From a bacterium (GTDB taxonomy: Bacteria; Desulfobacterota_D; UBA1144): a DNA stretch of 64,000 nt. Position numbers and translations under genes: made by a program. Of the stretch, positions 35,841 through 46,816 are shown one piece after another. The number at the start of each line of letters is the position of its first letter. Positions within the stretch are counted from its first letter, which is position 1. The stretch covers positions 1 to 64,000 of the forward strand of contig JABILG010000019.1 in the NCBI GenBank assembly GCA_018654605.1, written 5' to 3'. The notes under the pieces were generated by a model. The model saw nothing but the letters and a program-made list of their open reading frames with translations, had not been told where the DNA came from and did no database searches.

Positions 35841-38268
35841 TTATTATATTAATAAGCCTTTTTTTAACATAGATTTTTTTTACTATTATTTTGCCATCTA
35901 AAAACTTTGTGAAATCTTTGGACTTACAAATTCTCAAGGATATCTCTTCATCACTTTCCTCTTCAAACAACAGAGGTGTTGAACCTCGGGTTTTTCCATT
36001 AATTTGTACAGCAATAATAACCTTATCTTTTTCAATTATTGATTGATTATACTTTGGCCAAATTAAGTTAATATCATTTTTATTAAATTTTCCTAACCCC
36101 CAAAGTTCATTTACTACATGTGGAATGAATGGATTAGCCAATTGTAAAAACTGATAAATAAAAAAACCAAAAAGCCTATTATTATTTTCTTTAAACTTAT
36201 AAGCAAAATTTAAAAGCTCCATTAGTGCAGCAATGCAGGTATTAAATTGAAGGTTTTCAATGTCCTTAGTTATTTTTTCTGTTGTTTTGTGAATTTTAAT
36301 TAAAAAGGCCTTTTCCTCAGTGGAAATTGTGTTGATATCTTCATCAAAAGAAGAATTTATTGATTCTATGTTCTCATATATTATTTTCCACATTCTTTTT
36401 AAGAATCTACTAGCACCTTCAATACCTTTATCGTTCCACTCCAAGTCTTTCTCGACCGGAGCTGAAAACAGAATAAAGATTCTGACTGAATCTGCCCCAT
36501 ATTTTTTTATTATCTCTTCAGGATCTACTGTATTGCCTAAAGACTTAGACATTTTTGCACCATCTTTAAGTACCATTCCTTGGGTGACAAGTTTTTTAAA
36601 AGGCTCTGTAATATGGCTTTTTCCAAGTCTGTTTAAGGCATGTGTGAAGAACCTTGAATATAATAGATGCAGTATCGCATGCTCAACGCCACCTATATAA
36701 AGATCTACAGGCATCCATTTTTTATATTGTTCATCAAACATCTTCTCTGATTGAGGGGAGCAAAATCTGGCAAAATACCAAGAAGATTCAAAGAATGTAT
36801 CAAAAGTATCCGTCTCTCTCATTCCGACTTCCCCCCCACCTTTTGCCTTTACATGCTTCCAGGTTGGATGTGAGTCTAAAGGGTTTCCGTTTTTGGTAAA
36901 ATCTATTTCTTTTGGGAGCTCTACAGGTAGTTCATTATCTTTAACCGGTATCGTATCGCCATCTTTTGAATAGTATATTGGAATTGGTGTTCCCCAGTAT
37001 CTTTGTCGCGATACCCCCCAGTCTCTTAACTTGTATTTTACAGACGGCTCTGCAAGATTTTTATCTTTAAGTTTTTCTATAACCTTCAATTTCGCACTCT
37101 CTATGTGTAAACCATTTAAAAAATCAGAATTAATCATTACACCATCCCCGGTATAGGCTTCTTTTAATTCTTCATCGGAGTCAGGGTAGCTTCCAACCAC
37201 CTGAGTAATAGTTAAATTATATTTCTTAGCAAAATCAAAATCTCTTTGATCATGTGCCGGACAGCCAAATATTGCTCCGGTCCCATAGTTTATTAGAACA
37301 AAGTTGGCAATATAAACAGGTATTCGCTTTTTTGTAAACGGATGTTCAATTACAATGCCAGTATTGATTCCTATCTTCTCTGCTTTTTCTAAATCTACAT
37401 TCGTTGTTCCAGCTTGTTTACAAATTTTGATGAAATCAGAGATTTCTTTATTGTTTTTCGCAAGCTCAACGCTAATAACATGGTCTGCAGATAATCCTAT
37501 GAAAGAAGCACCATATATTGTATCAGGCCTAGTAGTAAAAACTTCTACTAGTTCATTTGAGCCAATAATTTTAAATTTAATGGTAGCCCCAATAGACTTA
37601 CCTATCCAGTTTTCTTGCATAGATAAGACTTTTTTTGGCCACAAACTTAAATCTTCTAACCCTTTTAAAAGATCTTCTGCAAAGTCAGTTATCTTCAAGA
37701 ACCATTGTGACAATTTTTTTTGTTCAACAATTGCTCCTGACCTCCATCCTTTACCATCTATAACTTGTTCATTTGCCAAAACTGTTTGATCAACGGGATC
37801 CCAGTTTACAAAAGACTCCTTTTTATATGCTAATCCAGCATCGTAGAGTTCTAAGAAAAATTTTTGTTCGTGAACAAAGTATTCTTTATCACAGGTCTTT
37901 ATTTCCCTGGTCCAGTCATAAGAGAGACCCATTTGTTTTAGCTGCACTTTCATAGCCTCAATATTTTCGTATGTCCACTCTTTAGGATGTATGTTGTTTT
38001 TTATAGCTGCATTTTCTGCTGGCATTCCGAAAGCATCCCAACCCATAGGATGTAAAACATTGAATCCTTGTGATCTTTTAAATCTTGCTGAAACATCTCC
38101 GATTGCATAATTTCTTACATGACCCATGTGGATTTTTCCTGATGGATAGGGAAACATCTCTAAAATGTAATATTTTGGTTTTTTGCTATTTTCGTCAGGG
38201 CAAAAAATAGAGCTATCCTCCCAGTTTTTTTGCCATTTCTTCTCGATATCTAAAAAATTATATTCCAT
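35833..38268 (-). CDS. leuS: Leucyl-tRNA synthetase
   Basis: About 811 residues from ATG 38268 ([18 protein letters not shown]). It has the HIGH motif [16 protein letters not shown] near 35, an editing domain ([37 protein letters not shown]), [11 protein letters not shown], and KMSKS in [15 protein letters not shown]. The frame reaches upstream to 38328, but that would overlap the divergent gene at 38317, and the internal Met fits the family start. Cytosolic class I synthetase charging tRNA-Leu. Confidence 0.96.
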   Translation of the reverse strand: MEYNFLDIEKKWQKNWEDSSIFCPDENSKKPKYYILEMFPYPSGKIHMGHVRNYAIGDVSARFKRSQGFNVLHPMGWDAFGMPAENAAIKNNIHPKEWTYENIEAMKVQLKQMGLSYDWTREIKTCDKEYFVHEQKFFLELYDAGLAYKKESFVNWDPVDQTVLANEQVIDGKGWRSGAIVEQKKLSQWFLKITDFAEDLLKGLEDLSLWPKKVLSMQENWIGKSIGATIKFKIIGSNELVEVFTTRPDTIYGASFIGLSADHVISVELAKNNKEISDFIKICKQAGTTNVDLEKAEKIGINTGIVIEHPFTKKRIPVYIANFVLINYGTGAIFGCPAHDQRDFDFAKKYNLTITQVVGSYPDSDEELKEAYTGDGVMINSDFLNGLHIESAKLKVIEKLKDKNLAEPSVKYKLRDWGVSRQRYWGTPIPIYYSKDGDTIPVKDNELPVELPKEIDFTKNGNPLDSHPTWKHVKAKGGGEVGMRETDTFDTFFESSWYFARFCSPQSEKMFDEQYKKWMPVDLYIGGVEHAILHLLYSRFFTHALNRLGKSHITEPFKKLVTQGMVLKDGAKMSKSLGNTVDPEEIIKKYGADSVRIFILFSAPVEKDLEWNDKGIEGASRFLKRMWKIIYENIESINSSFDEDINTISTEEKAFLIKIHKTTEKITKDIENLQFNTCIAALMELLNFAYKFKENNNRLFGFFIYQFLQLANPFIPHVVNELWGLGKFNKNDINLIWPKYNQSIIEKDKVIIAVQINGKTRGSTPLLFEEESDEEISLRICKSKDFTKFLDGKIIVKKIYVKKRLINIIIK

Positions 38269-38316
38269 ATCTTTTTTTGCCAAAAATAATTTATAGTTTA
38301 GTTTTATATATACACC

Positions 38317-38898
38317 ATGATTCTTCAAGATAAAAATTTAGATAAAGGTAAGATTGAAAGACAAACCAGAATACTGAAATCCCTAGGACTTAAAGGATTG
38401 TTGGTTACAAGTCAACAAAAGGCCACTCTTTTAAAATTAATCAACAATATGAACCAGAAGAGTTTAGGAGTATCGGTAAAGGTGCTTTTTGTTGGCGATA
38501 AGCTCACGTCTAAAGACTCAGAAGAAGGGGCCTTGTTTGGGAACATAATTAAAAAAGGAATGAATATTTCAGACCAGCAGTTGGATACTTTAGATACATC
38601 AAGTGTTGCTTTTACTAACAATAAATTTGATGGGGTTAAAATTCTTAACAATTTGATCAGGGAAAAGGTAAAGCTTTGTAGTCCGTCGATTATAGTTTGC
38701 TTTGGTGAAAGAATTTCACAATTTGCTCTTGACTCAAATGATTCTATTCTTAGTTTAAGAAATAATTTTTTTAATTTGTTTAACTCAAAATTAATTTGCA
38801 CATTAGCTCTAAATTCAATTCTTGATAATCAGTCTAAGAAGAGATTGGTTTGGGAAGATATAAAGAAAGTGAACAAAGAGGTTTTAGATGAAAAATAA
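38317..38898 (+). CDS. Uracil-DNA-glycosylase-superfamily-like protein, catalytic motifs degenerate
   Basis: 193 residues. The middle part follows family-4 UDG layout: [31 protein letters not shown] aligns with the lmfvGEaPGxxEDxqGxpFvGxaGxlL pattern, [21 protein letters not shown] with the PkvivalGxxA helix, and [11 protein letters not shown]...[12 protein letters not shown] with the final HPS-x-K-x-xxWxDL stretch. The key GEAPG and HPS residues are changed and Fe-S cysteines are not evident. It may be an inactive paralogue or a divergent enzyme. The next gene begins 11 bases before its stop. Confidence 0.55.
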   Translation: MILQDKNLDKGKIERQTRILKSLGLKGLLVTSQQKATLLKLINNMNQKSLGVSVKVLFVGDKLTSKDSEEGALFGNIIKKGMNISDQQLDTLDTSSVAFTNNKFDGVKILNNLIREKVKLCSPSIIVCFGERISQFALDSNDSILSLRNNFFNLFNSKLICTLALNSILDNQSKKRLVWEDIKKVNKEVLDEK

Positions 38899-40972
38899 AC
38901 TAGTTAATGAAAATAGTCCGTATTTGCTTCAGCATTCATCGAATCCAGTCAACTGGTTCCCTTGGGGTGAGGAAGCCTTTAGAGTTGCCAAAGATAAAGA
39001 TTTGCCAGTTTTTTTGTCTATTGGATATTCAACTTGCCATTGGTGTCATGTGATGGAAAAGGAGTCCTTTGAGGACGAAGAGGTTGCATTAATTTTAAAT
39101 AAAAACTTTATTTCAATTAAAGTAGATCGGGAACAAAGACCTGATTTAGATAGTATTTATATGTCTGTATGCCAGATGATGACAAAGCGAGGTGGGTGGC
39201 CTCTTACGGTAATCCTTACACCTGACAAAATCCCTTTTTTTGCGGGGACTTATTTTCCTAAGAATTCAACTAAGGGCTCAGTTGGACTATGCGAGTTTCT
39301 TCCTAAAGTTAGAGAGGTTTGGGATGAGAAAAGAGAAGATGTATTGAAGTCTTGCGATTCTATCTACACTTCTTTGAAGGAAGTTTCTAACCCAAATGTT
39401 CCAGACAGTTACGTTCAAAAAGAGGACTTAAAAGAAATATTTGAAAGCATAAAAGATTTTTATGATGAAAAATATGGCGGCTTTGGTGAAGCACCAAAAT
39501 TTCCAAGTCCTCAAAATATGATTTTTTTATCAAAATTTTATAAATCATTTAATGAAAAAGATGCAATGAGAATGGTTGAGCAAACATTAACCAGTATGCG
39601 TTTAGGAGGAATTTTTGACCACGTTGGTTTCGGTTTTCATAGGTATTCTACTGATATTAAATGGCTTGTTCCTCATTTCGAGAAGATGCTTTATGACCAA
39701 GGCATGATTCTCGAGTCTCTTGCGGAAGCCTATAGCCTTTCTTTCAAGGATTTGTTTAGGGAAACTTCAGAAGAAATTTATCTCTATGTTAATGAAGTTT
39801 TAAAGTCTAAAGATGGGGGTTTTTTTTCAGCGGAGGATGCTGACAGCGAAGGACAAGAGGGGGCTTTTTATACTTGGGAACTGGAAGAAATTAGAGGCAT
39901 TTTGACAAAAGATGAGTCTGCTTTTTTTGAACATTTGTACGGTATTGAACAAGAGGGAAATTTTAATGAGGAGGTATCTAGTGCAAGAAATGGAAAAAAT
40001 ATAATCTACTTGAAAGATGAGCTTGAAACTTTCTCCTCGATTTTTTCAATTGATCACAAGTCAATTAAAGAAGAATCAGATAGAATTAAGCAAAAATTAA
40101 AAATTGCAAGAAATAAAAGAATTAGACCCAGCCTGGATGATAAAATACTAACAGACTGGAACAGCTTGATGATTTCAGCTCTATCAAAATCATCAATTGT
40201 TTTTAGACAGGAGAAGTATTTATCTTTAGCTATCAATAGCTTTGAATTCATAATCAATAATATGGTAAAAAAAGACTCTACTCTTTTCCATTGCATTAGA
40301 GACAACAATGCTTCCATTGAGGGTATGATTGATGATTATGCTTTTTTAACTAAAGCATGCGTTGATTTATATGAAGCAACTTTGGACCCCACTATCCTAG
40401 AGACTGGGCTAAAAATTTGTGAAAAAATGATAGAACTCTTTTGGGATAACAATAAGGGTTTGTTCTACGCAACCCCTGAAAGCTCCCTAGATGTAATCGT
40501 TAGACAAAAGAATCTTTTAGATGGCGCTATACCCTCAGGAAACTCAGTAGCCTTGTTCGGACTTATCAAGATTGGAGGATATTGTAACAACCTTCTAATA
40601 TCAGAAAAGGCTAATAAGCTATCCCTTCAATTAGGTGAAATGGCTAAAAAGTTTCCAATTAATCTGTCTCAATTTCTTGCAAATCATCTAACTTTGTTAA
40701 GTGATAGTGTCCAGATTGTTATTGTTAACCCTTGTAAAGAGCTAGATTTCAGCAACGAGATAATAAATTATTTAAGAGACTTTAACCATAATAATAAACT
40801 AATTTATTATATATCCACTTTAGATGATTTAGACAAATATAAAAAGATTTTAAGAAATCATGATAATTTTTTGCCGGATATTTCTGATAAATTTGGGATA
40901 TATATATGTAAGGACTATTGCTGCAATCTACCGGTTCGGACTTTGTCCGAAGTAAAAAGAATATTGGATTAG
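38888..40972 (+). CDS. DUF255 thioredoxin-domain protein (YyaL/SPATA20 family)
   Basis: 694 residues: an N-terminal thioredoxin-like domain ([40 protein letters not shown] with CxxC near 51-54, [27 protein letters not shown]), followed by an (alpha/alpha)6 glycosidase-like region ([60 protein letters not shown]). Function is not established. The start overlaps the upstream UDG-like gene by 11 bases, so they are coupled. Confidence 0.92.
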   Translation: MKNKLVNENSPYLLQHSSNPVNWFPWGEEAFRVAKDKDLPVFLSIGYSTCHWCHVMEKESFEDEEVALILNKNFISIKVDREQRPDLDSIYMSVCQMMTKRGGWPLTVILTPDKIPFFAGTYFPKNSTKGSVGLCEFLPKVREVWDEKREDVLKSCDSIYTSLKEVSNPNVPDSYVQKEDLKEIFESIKDFYDEKYGGFGEAPKFPSPQNMIFLSKFYKSFNEKDAMRMVEQTLTSMRLGGIFDHVGFGFHRYSTDIKWLVPHFEKMLYDQGMILESLAEAYSLSFKDLFRETSEEIYLYVNEVLKSKDGGFFSAEDADSEGQEGAFYTWELEEIRGILTKDESAFFEHLYGIEQEGNFNEEVSSARNGKNIIYLKDELETFSSIFSIDHKSIKEESDRIKQKLKIARNKRIRPSLDDKILTDWNSLMISALSKSSIVFRQEKYLSLAINSFEFIINNMVKKDSTLFHCIRDNNASIEGMIDDYAFLTKACVDLYEATLDPTILETGLKICEKMIELFWDNNKGLFYATPESSLDVIVRQKNLLDGAIPSGNSVALFGLIKIGGYCNNLLISEKANKLSLQLGEMAKKFPINLSQFLANHLTLLSDSVQIVIVNPCKELDFSNEIINYLRDFNHNNKLIYYISTLDDLDKYKKILRNHDNFLPDISDKFGIYICKDYCCNLPVRTLSEVKRILD

Positions 40973-40973
40973 T

Positions 40974-42860
40974 TTAAATCTTAGCTTCGTTTACGGACTG
41001 ATCTTTTTTGATATATACCATAAGGATGTTGATAGCCGCAGGAGTTATTCCTGAGATTCTAGAGGCTTGACCAATTGTTTCGGGCTGTATTTTGTTCAAC
41101 TTATGTTTTAGCTCATTTGATAAACCTGGTATTACATTAATATTCAGGCTTGATGGAATTTTAATCCCCTGGTGTTTTGTCACTTGCTCTATTCCAGCAT
41201 TTTGTCTCGCTATATACCCTTCATATTTGATTTCATTCTCTATAAGAGATTGAACTATCTTGTCTTCGATTTTATCTAATCCTGCATTCAGCTCAATCAA
41301 GTCATCATAAAAAACTTCTGGTCTTCTAAGTATTTCTTTAAAGGAAGTTGGTTTTTTTAACGAAGGAGTTCCCAACTTAGAAAGAAAAGCGTTATTTTTT
41401 TCATTAGGCACAATCTTGGAGTTATTTAGCTCTTCCATTATCTCATTAAATGAATCTCTCTTTTTATTAAACAAATCAAACCTACTTTGTTTTATTAATC
41501 CAACTCCATAACCTATCGGAGTTAATCTAAAGTCAGCGTTGTCATCTCTTAGTAAAAGTCTATGCTCAGCTCTGGAGGTAAACATTCTATAAGGTTCATC
41601 AACACCAAGTGTTACTAAGTCGTCTATTAAAATTCCTATATAAGACTCTGATCTTTTGAGAATCAGGGGGTTTGCACCTTGAACTTTTAGTGAGCTATTG
41701 ATTCCCGCTATAAGTCCTTGAGCGGCAGCTTCTTCATAACCAGTCGTTCCGTTTATTTGTCCAGCCATATACAAATTTTTAATTGTTTTAGATTCCAATG
41801 AGGACTTTAAATCTCGAGGGTCACAATAGTCATATTCTACAGCGTAGCCTGGTCTCATTATGTCCGCATTCTCGAGGCCTTTTATGCTGTTTATAATCTT
41901 TATTTGCACATCTATAGGGAGACTTGTGGATATTCCATTAGGATATATTTCCTTAGTATTTAGACCCTCAGGTTCTAAAAAAACTTGATGTCTATCCCTG
42001 TCAGCAAATTTAACAATTTTGTCCTCGATAGAAGGACAATATCTTGGTCCTATACCCTCAATTTGCCCTGAATACATCGGTGACCTGTGAATATTGTCTT
42101 TTATTATCTTGTGTGTCTCAGCGTTAGTGTATGTTATGTGACATGGAAGTTGAGCGTTTCTCACATGTGAATTTTCAAAAGAAAAAAGTAAGGGGTCTTT
42201 GTCCCCAGGCTGCTCGATAGTTTTTGACCAATTAATTGTTTTACCGTCTAATCTTGGGGGTGTCCCAGTTTTAAGTCTTCCTAAGTTTAAACCAAGTTCT
42301 TTAAATGAATCGGAAATTTCTGTTGTCGGTGCTTCTCCGGCACGGCCAGCACTTGTTTTTTCGGCCCCAACATGAATTAATCCATTTGGGAAAGTACCCG
42401 GAGTAACAACTAAACACTTGCAGTGATATATTTCTCCATAAGAAGTTTGCACCCCAATAATTTGACCATTTTTTTCTAATAAAGAATGTATAAGTCTTTG
42501 CTTAACAAACAAATTTGCCTGGTTTTCTATAGCCTGCTTCATGTGAATCTTATATAGATTCCTATCTGCTTGAATTCTTGTTGATTGAACAGCAGGACCC
42601 TTTTTAGTATTTAGCCTTCTGTATTGTATTGATGAAAAGTCGGCAGCTTTGCCCATTTCACCACCTAAAGCATCTATCTCTCTTACTAGATGACCTTTTC
42701 CAACTCCTCCTATTGATGGGTTGCACGACATAATACCTATTGTATCGAGGTTAGCTGTTAGAAGAAGTGTTCTAGTTTTAAGCCTAGCCGAAGACAATGC
42801 AGCTTCACAGCCAGCATGACCCCCTCCGATAACAATTACATCAAATTCATTTAAACTCAT
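40974..42860 (-). CDS. mnmG: tRNA uridine-5-carboxymethylaminomethyl modification enzyme MnmG
   Basis: 628 residues: FAD motif [44 protein letters not shown] near 46, [30 protein letters not shown] near 193, YCPSIEDKI and [23 protein letters not shown] near 370, plus the helical C-terminal tRNA-binding domain ([13 protein letters not shown]). With MnmE it modifies wobble uridines. It ends 1 base from the convergent DUF255 gene. Confidence 0.97.
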   Translation of the reverse strand: MSLNEFDVIVIGGGHAGCEAALSSARLKTRTLLLTANLDTIGIMSCNPSIGGVGKGHLVREIDALGGEMGKAADFSSIQYRRLNTKKGPAVQSTRIQADRNLYKIHMKQAIENQANLFVKQRLIHSLLEKNGQIIGVQTSYGEIYHCKCLVVTPGTFPNGLIHVGAEKTSAGRAGEAPTTEISDSFKELGLNLGRLKTGTPPRLDGKTINWSKTIEQPGDKDPLLFSFENSHVRNAQLPCHITYTNAETHKIIKDNIHRSPMYSGQIEGIGPRYCPSIEDKIVKFADRDRHQVFLEPEGLNTKEIYPNGISTSLPIDVQIKIINSIKGLENADIMRPGYAVEYDYCDPRDLKSSLESKTIKNLYMAGQINGTTGYEEAAAQGLIAGINSSLKVQGANPLILKRSESYIGILIDDLVTLGVDEPYRMFTSRAEHRLLLRDDNADFRLTPIGYGVGLIKQSRFDLFNKKRDSFNEIMEELNNSKIVPNEKNNAFLSKLGTPSLKKPTSFKEILRRPEVFYDDLIELNAGLDKIEDKIVQSLIENEIKYEGYIARQNAGIEQVTKHQGIKIPSSLNINVIPGLSNELKHKLNKIQPETIGQASRISGITPAAINILMVYIKKDQSVNEAKI

Positions 42861-42936
42861 GATTTCTAAATCTTATATTAAAATAGTAAAAATAAAAGAA
42901 TTTTAAAATTATTAAAAATACTAGATAATAATATTT

Positions 42937-43611
42937 ATGATAAAAAAAATAGTTGGCATAACTTGCGATGTAAAAGGTAAGTTTTATGAATCTGAAATCG
43001 CATATTCTGAAAAAGTAATTAAATCCGGTGGAGTTCCATTTTATCTTCCGATGGTAAATGATAAAAGAAATATTTTAAAAGTTATATCCTGCATTGATTC
43101 TTTGATTGTGACTGGTAGTAGAGATATAGACCCAGCTTTTTATGGGCAAAAGAAATCCAAACTTATAAATTCTTTGGACAAGAGAAGAACGTTGAGTGAG
43201 ATTTTATATATTAACTATGCAATAAAGTTAAAAAAGAGGATTTTGGGTATCTGTGGAGGAATGCAGTTGATTAATGTCGTCTTAGGTGGAAGTTTACATC
43301 AGGATATAAAACTTTGTGTTCCAGGGGCTAATAGCCACTCTAATGGCACGAGGCATAAAATTTCTATAAAATCAGATTCAATACTTTATGAGATTTTTAG
43401 AAACAAATCGGCAATTGTAAATAGTTATCATCATCAATCAATTGATACTCTAGGGAAATCATTAATTGTTGTGGCACAATCAAAAGATAAAACTATAGAG
43501 GCGTTTGAAAGTAAAAGTAAGAGAATCCTAGGATTACAGTGGCATCCTGAGCTTTCAAATAAAGAGTTTGAACTAAATTTTTTTAAATGGTTAATAATGG
43601 AAAACAAATAA
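42937..43611 (+). CDS. Class I glutamine amidotransferase-like hydrolase (peptidase C26, PuuD-like)
   Basis: 224 residues: IVGITCDVKGKFYESEIAYSEKVIKSGGVPFYLPM at the start, SLIVTGSRDIDPAFYG near 52, the nucleophile elbow LGICGGMQLINVVLGGSLHQDI near 103, SYHHQSI and LGLQWHPELSN with catalytic His/Glu near 195. Family members hydrolyse gamma-glutamyl bonds, such as gamma-glutamyl-GABA. The family is secure, the substrate unknown. Confidence 0.88.
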   Translation: MIKKIVGITCDVKGKFYESEIAYSEKVIKSGGVPFYLPMVNDKRNILKVISCIDSLIVTGSRDIDPAFYGQKKSKLINSLDKRRTLSEILYINYAIKLKKRILGICGGMQLINVVLGGSLHQDIKLCVPGANSHSNGTRHKISIKSDSILYEIFRNKSAIVNSYHHQSIDTLGKSLIVVAQSKDKTIEAFESKSKRILGLQWHPELSNKEFELNFFKWLIMENK

Positions 43612-43636
43612 GGATTCTTTTGGTTAGGCTATAGAA

Positions 43637-46393
43637 GTGAAGAATATAACCATTAAAGGCATTAGGCAGAATAATTTAAAAAATATCGATGTAGAAATTC
43701 CACGTGGTTCAATAACAGTACTTACGGGCGTTAGTGGATCTGGAAAATCAACTTTAGCCTTTGATACAATTTTTGCAGAAGGTCAAAGAAAATATTTAGA
43801 ATCACTCTCAAATTATGCTAGACAGTTTATAGATAAATTTGAAAAACCTGACTTAGATTTTATATCTGGATTGTCGCCAACAATCTCAGTAGATCAAAAG
43901 ACATTTATGAGGAACCCTAGGTCTACCGTAGCCACCATAACAGAGATATATGATTTTTTAAGATTGCTATATGCAAGAGTTGGTGAAGTTAAATGTTATA
44001 AATGTGGATCCTTAATAGATGCAACTTCTTTAGATTCTATTGTTTCTATTGTAAATCGTGATTTCGCAGCCAAAGATATAGAAATTTACTTTCCTATAGC
44101 CTTAGGCAAGAAGGGAGAGTTCAAAAAAGAGATTTCTGATGCCGCGAAACTATTTTCCAAGATTCGAATAGATGGTGAATTGTTCTCATTTTCAGAAAAG
44201 GTTGATTTAGAAAAACAGAAAAAACATACAGTAGAAGTTTATGTTGATAGTATAAAAGTAAACAAAAAGAATTCATTGAGAATTTCTGAATCAATCAAGA
44301 CGGCACTCCAGTATGGTGAAGGGTTAGTTGTTGTGGAATCAGAGAAAAAAAGAAAAATCTTTAATAGAAATATGAGTTGTTCTAATTGTAGCGCTACTTT
44401 TCCTGAGATATCCCCAAGATTTTTTTCTTATAATAGTCCCTACGGTCAGTGTTTGGAATGTGAAGGCTTGGGGTACTTTGAAATGTTTGACTTGGAATTA
44501 ATAGTTCCTGACACTTCAAAGTCAATCAAGGATGGAGCTTTAGCGCCATTTAAAGATTCAGCTTTTTATAAAAAAATTATAAATAGTTTTCTGAACCAAA
44601 ATAGTATTGATTTAAACACTCCGTTTAGTGAACTCAGCGAGAATGCTCAATCATTAATTTTTTATGGTGACAATAAAACTTTCGAAGGGATAGTTCAAAT
44701 TTTAGAAAAATGGTTTAGTTCATCACGTGCGGAAGAAATTAGAACAAACCTGTTAAAGTACAGAAAAATTGAAAAGTGCATAAATTGTAATGGCTGTAGA
44801 TTGAGAGAAGAGGCCCTTAGTGTTTTTATAAATAAAAAAAATATTTCACAAATATGCGACTTAACTATACTAGATTGTCAGAAATTCTTTAAAAAAATTA
44901 AATTTAATGGAACAGCGAAACTAATTTGGGCAAAAATTAAAAATGAAATTATTTCCCGATTGGACTTCCTTCTTAGCGTAAGCCTGGGTTATTTAACGCT
45001 CGATAGAACTGCTCCAACTCTTTCGGGAGGTGAAGCTCAAAGAATAAGGCTTGCTTCACAATTAGGAGCCAATCTTACTGGTATAACATACGTGTTAGAT
45101 GAGCCTACAATCGGATTGCATCCTAGAGATAATAAGATGTTGTTAAATTCTTTAAAATTATTAAAGGAAAGAGGGAATACTTTAGTGGTTGTTGAGCATG
45201 ACGAGGAAACTATAAGAAGCGCTGATTATATAATCGATATAGGGCCTGGCGCTGGACTGAATGGAGGCCTAGTTGTTGCCAATGGGTCCCCCATGTCTAT
45301 TGCTAAGAACAAAGCTTCGTTAACTGGACAATACCTTTCAAAAAAGAAGAAAGTTAAAATCGTTGAAAGCAAATCAAAAATAAAAAATTATCTATCAATA
45401 AAAGGGGCAGTTCTAAATAATCTAAAATCAATCGATGTAGATATTCCCATTGGAAAAATTACTTGTGTCACTGGGGTTTCGGGTTCTGGTAAAAGTACGC
45501 TGGTTGTCCAAACAATCTATGAAGCAATTTCGTCTTCAATCAATTCTAAGAATAAGGTCACACCTGATTTTCTTACTAGCATCAGTGGCGAGGAAAATTT
45601 TGATAAGATTATCAATATTAATCAGTCTCCTATAGGTAGAACATCAAGGTCTAATCCTGCAACTTATACTGGAATCTTTGGAACAATTAGAGAGGTTTTT
45701 GCCTCACTGCCAGATTCTAAGATTAAAGGATTTTCAGCAGGAAGATTTAGTTTTAATGTAAAGGAAGGAAGTTGTTCAGAGTGTTCGGGTGCTGGAAGCA
45801 TAAAAATCGAAATGAGTTTTTTGCCTGATGTTAATGTTTTGTGCGATTCATGTGAAGGGAAAAGGTTTGATTTGGAAACGCTAAGTGTGTTTTATAGAGG
45901 AAAAAATATTGCAGATGTTTTAAATATGACTTTTTCAGAAGCGAATGATTTTTTTGCCGGATTTCCTATTTTACAAAATAAAATTAATATAATTAATTCT
46001 GTAGGCCTTGGGTATCTCAAACTAGGACAAGACGCAACAACTCTCTCGGGAGGTGAAGCTCAAAGAATTAAGATTTCAAAGGAGTTGATTAAAAAGAATA
46101 CTTGTAAGACTTTTTATATTTTAGATGAACCAACTATAGGTCTACACTATGAGGATATTGACAAGCTTCTTGGGGTTGTATACCAGCTTAGGGATTCTGG
46201 AAGTACTATAGTAATCATCGAGCATAATATGGAAGTGATTAATGGCTCTGATTATATAATTGACCTTGGACCGGATGGTGGTTCAGCCGGAGGGCATTTA
46301 TCTTTTCAGGGTTTAAAAAAAGACTTTCCTTTTGTAAAGAAGTCAGAAACTGCAAAATTTTTAAGGGAGCATATTAGTCACTTAAAAAGGTGA
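43637..46393 (+). CDS. uvrA: UvrABC excinuclease subunit A
   Basis: 918 residues from a GTG. Two ABC ATPase modules: Walker A GVSGSGKSTLAFDTIFAEGQRKY near 35 and GVSGSGKSTLVVQTIYEA near 618, ABC signatures LSGGEAQRIRLASQLG and LSGGEAQRIKISKEL, and zinc-binding CxxC pairs (CSNCSATFPEISPRFFSYNSP, CSECSGAGSIKIEMSFLPDV, CDSCEGKRF). It scans DNA for bulky damage. The 3' end overlaps the convergent small gene by 12 bases. Confidence 0.97.
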   Translation: MKNITIKGIRQNNLKNIDVEIPRGSITVLTGVSGSGKSTLAFDTIFAEGQRKYLESLSNYARQFIDKFEKPDLDFISGLSPTISVDQKTFMRNPRSTVATITEIYDFLRLLYARVGEVKCYKCGSLIDATSLDSIVSIVNRDFAAKDIEIYFPIALGKKGEFKKEISDAAKLFSKIRIDGELFSFSEKVDLEKQKKHTVEVYVDSIKVNKKNSLRISESIKTALQYGEGLVVVESEKKRKIFNRNMSCSNCSATFPEISPRFFSYNSPYGQCLECEGLGYFEMFDLELIVPDTSKSIKDGALAPFKDSAFYKKIINSFLNQNSIDLNTPFSELSENAQSLIFYGDNKTFEGIVQILEKWFSSSRAEEIRTNLLKYRKIEKCINCNGCRLREEALSVFINKKNISQICDLTILDCQKFFKKIKFNGTAKLIWAKIKNEIISRLDFLLSVSLGYLTLDRTAPTLSGGEAQRIRLASQLGANLTGITYVLDEPTIGLHPRDNKMLLNSLKLLKERGNTLVVVEHDEETIRSADYIIDIGPGAGLNGGLVVANGSPMSIAKNKASLTGQYLSKKKKVKIVESKSKIKNYLSIKGAVLNNLKSIDVDIPIGKITCVTGVSGSGKSTLVVQTIYEAISSSINSKNKVTPDFLTSISGEENFDKIININQSPIGRTSRSNPATYTGIFGTIREVFASLPDSKIKGFSAGRFSFNVKEGSCSECSGAGSIKIEMSFLPDVNVLCDSCEGKRFDLETLSVFYRGKNIADVLNMTFSEANDFFAGFPILQNKINIINSVGLGYLKLGQDATTLSGGEAQRIKISKELIKKNTCKTFYILDEPTIGLHYEDIDKLLGVVYQLRDSGSTIVIIEHNMEVINGSDYIIDLGPDGGSAGGHLSFQGLKKDFPFVKKSETAKFLREHISHLKR

Positions 46394-46630
46394 AGTGAAT
46401 TTTGCTATTACAAAAGAAAAAACTATTAAGACAACTAGTACCTTTAACATCACATATGCGTGCGCGTGGTCAGCACCTTTTTCAGCGTTAGGCACTCTTT
46501 CAGGATAAGTCAGAACGACATGTCCCTCTTCTGCTTCTTTTGGAGCTGCTTCAGCAGCAATTTCTTCTTCCGAGCCTAAACTATCTTTAGCTTCAACCTC
46601 ATTGGTTGCTTCTTCTTTAATTTCACCCAT
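46382..46630 (-). CDS. Small acidic tail-anchored membrane protein, unknown
   Basis: 82 residues. The first ~45 are rich in Glu and Ala (EEATNEVEAKDSLGSEEE, AAEAAPKEAEEGH), then VVLTYPERVPNAEKGADHAHAYVM, and residues about 62-80 form one hydrophobic helix ending in KFTSPF. No family is recognised. The strong composition bias, intact frame and position divergent from the regulated sulfur operon argue for a real gene. No clear Shine-Dalgarno is visible. Confidence 0.6.
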   Translation of the reverse strand: MGEIKEEATNEVEAKDSLGSEEEIAAEAAPKEAEEGHVVLTYPERVPNAEKGADHAHAYVMLKVLVVLIVFSFVIAKFTSPF

Positions 46631-46671
46631 ACAAAATAATAACCTACTGAGTTGCTTATTTAAATATTATA

Positions 46672-46701
46672 TTGATTTTTATTTTATTTCAGTGCTATAA
46701 T
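46672..46701 (+). promoter_or_regulatory. Promoter of the sulfurtransferase operon leader
   Basis: TTGATT (46672-46677), 18-base spacer, perfect TATAAT (46696-46701). The expected start is about 46708, exactly the first base of the riboswitch P1 stem. The 345-base intergenic region 46631-46975 consists of this promoter, the aptamer, the Cys leader ORF and the cysA-like Shine-Dalgarno; nothing else is seen. Confidence 0.65.
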
Positions 46702-46707
46702 CTATAT

Positions 46708-46758
46708 GTCGTCATTTAACTCTAATTGCAGCGACATTAAATAATTGCTAAATAGGGT
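46708..46758 (+). ncRNA. SAM-II-like (metA motif) riboswitch
   Basis: P1 pairs GTCGT (46708-46712) with GCGAC (46731-46735). The loop carries ATTTAAC and CTCTA, then ATTGCA before the P1 3' strand. Downstream come ATTAAAT and GCTAAATAGGG (46747-46757). CTCTA (46720-46724) can pair with TAGGG (46753-46757) to form the H-type pseudoknot. The order and identity of ATTTAAC, ATTGCA, TAAAT and GCTAAA-x-AGGG match the SAM-II aptamer as I know it. The gene controlled here is a sulfurtransferase rather than a methionine-synthesis gene. Confidence 0.8.
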
Positions 46759-46816
46759 GAAGACGTTGATCGATGTCTTTCCTCTTTGAGTTACAAAAAA
46801 TTTTTTGGAGTTTGTT

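Noticed and set aside
46690-46770. SAM-V riboswitch, or tandem SAM-II/SAM-V
   Set aside because: The loop ATTTAAC and the GCTAAA segment fit SAM-II better, and no second aptamer is visible downstream.
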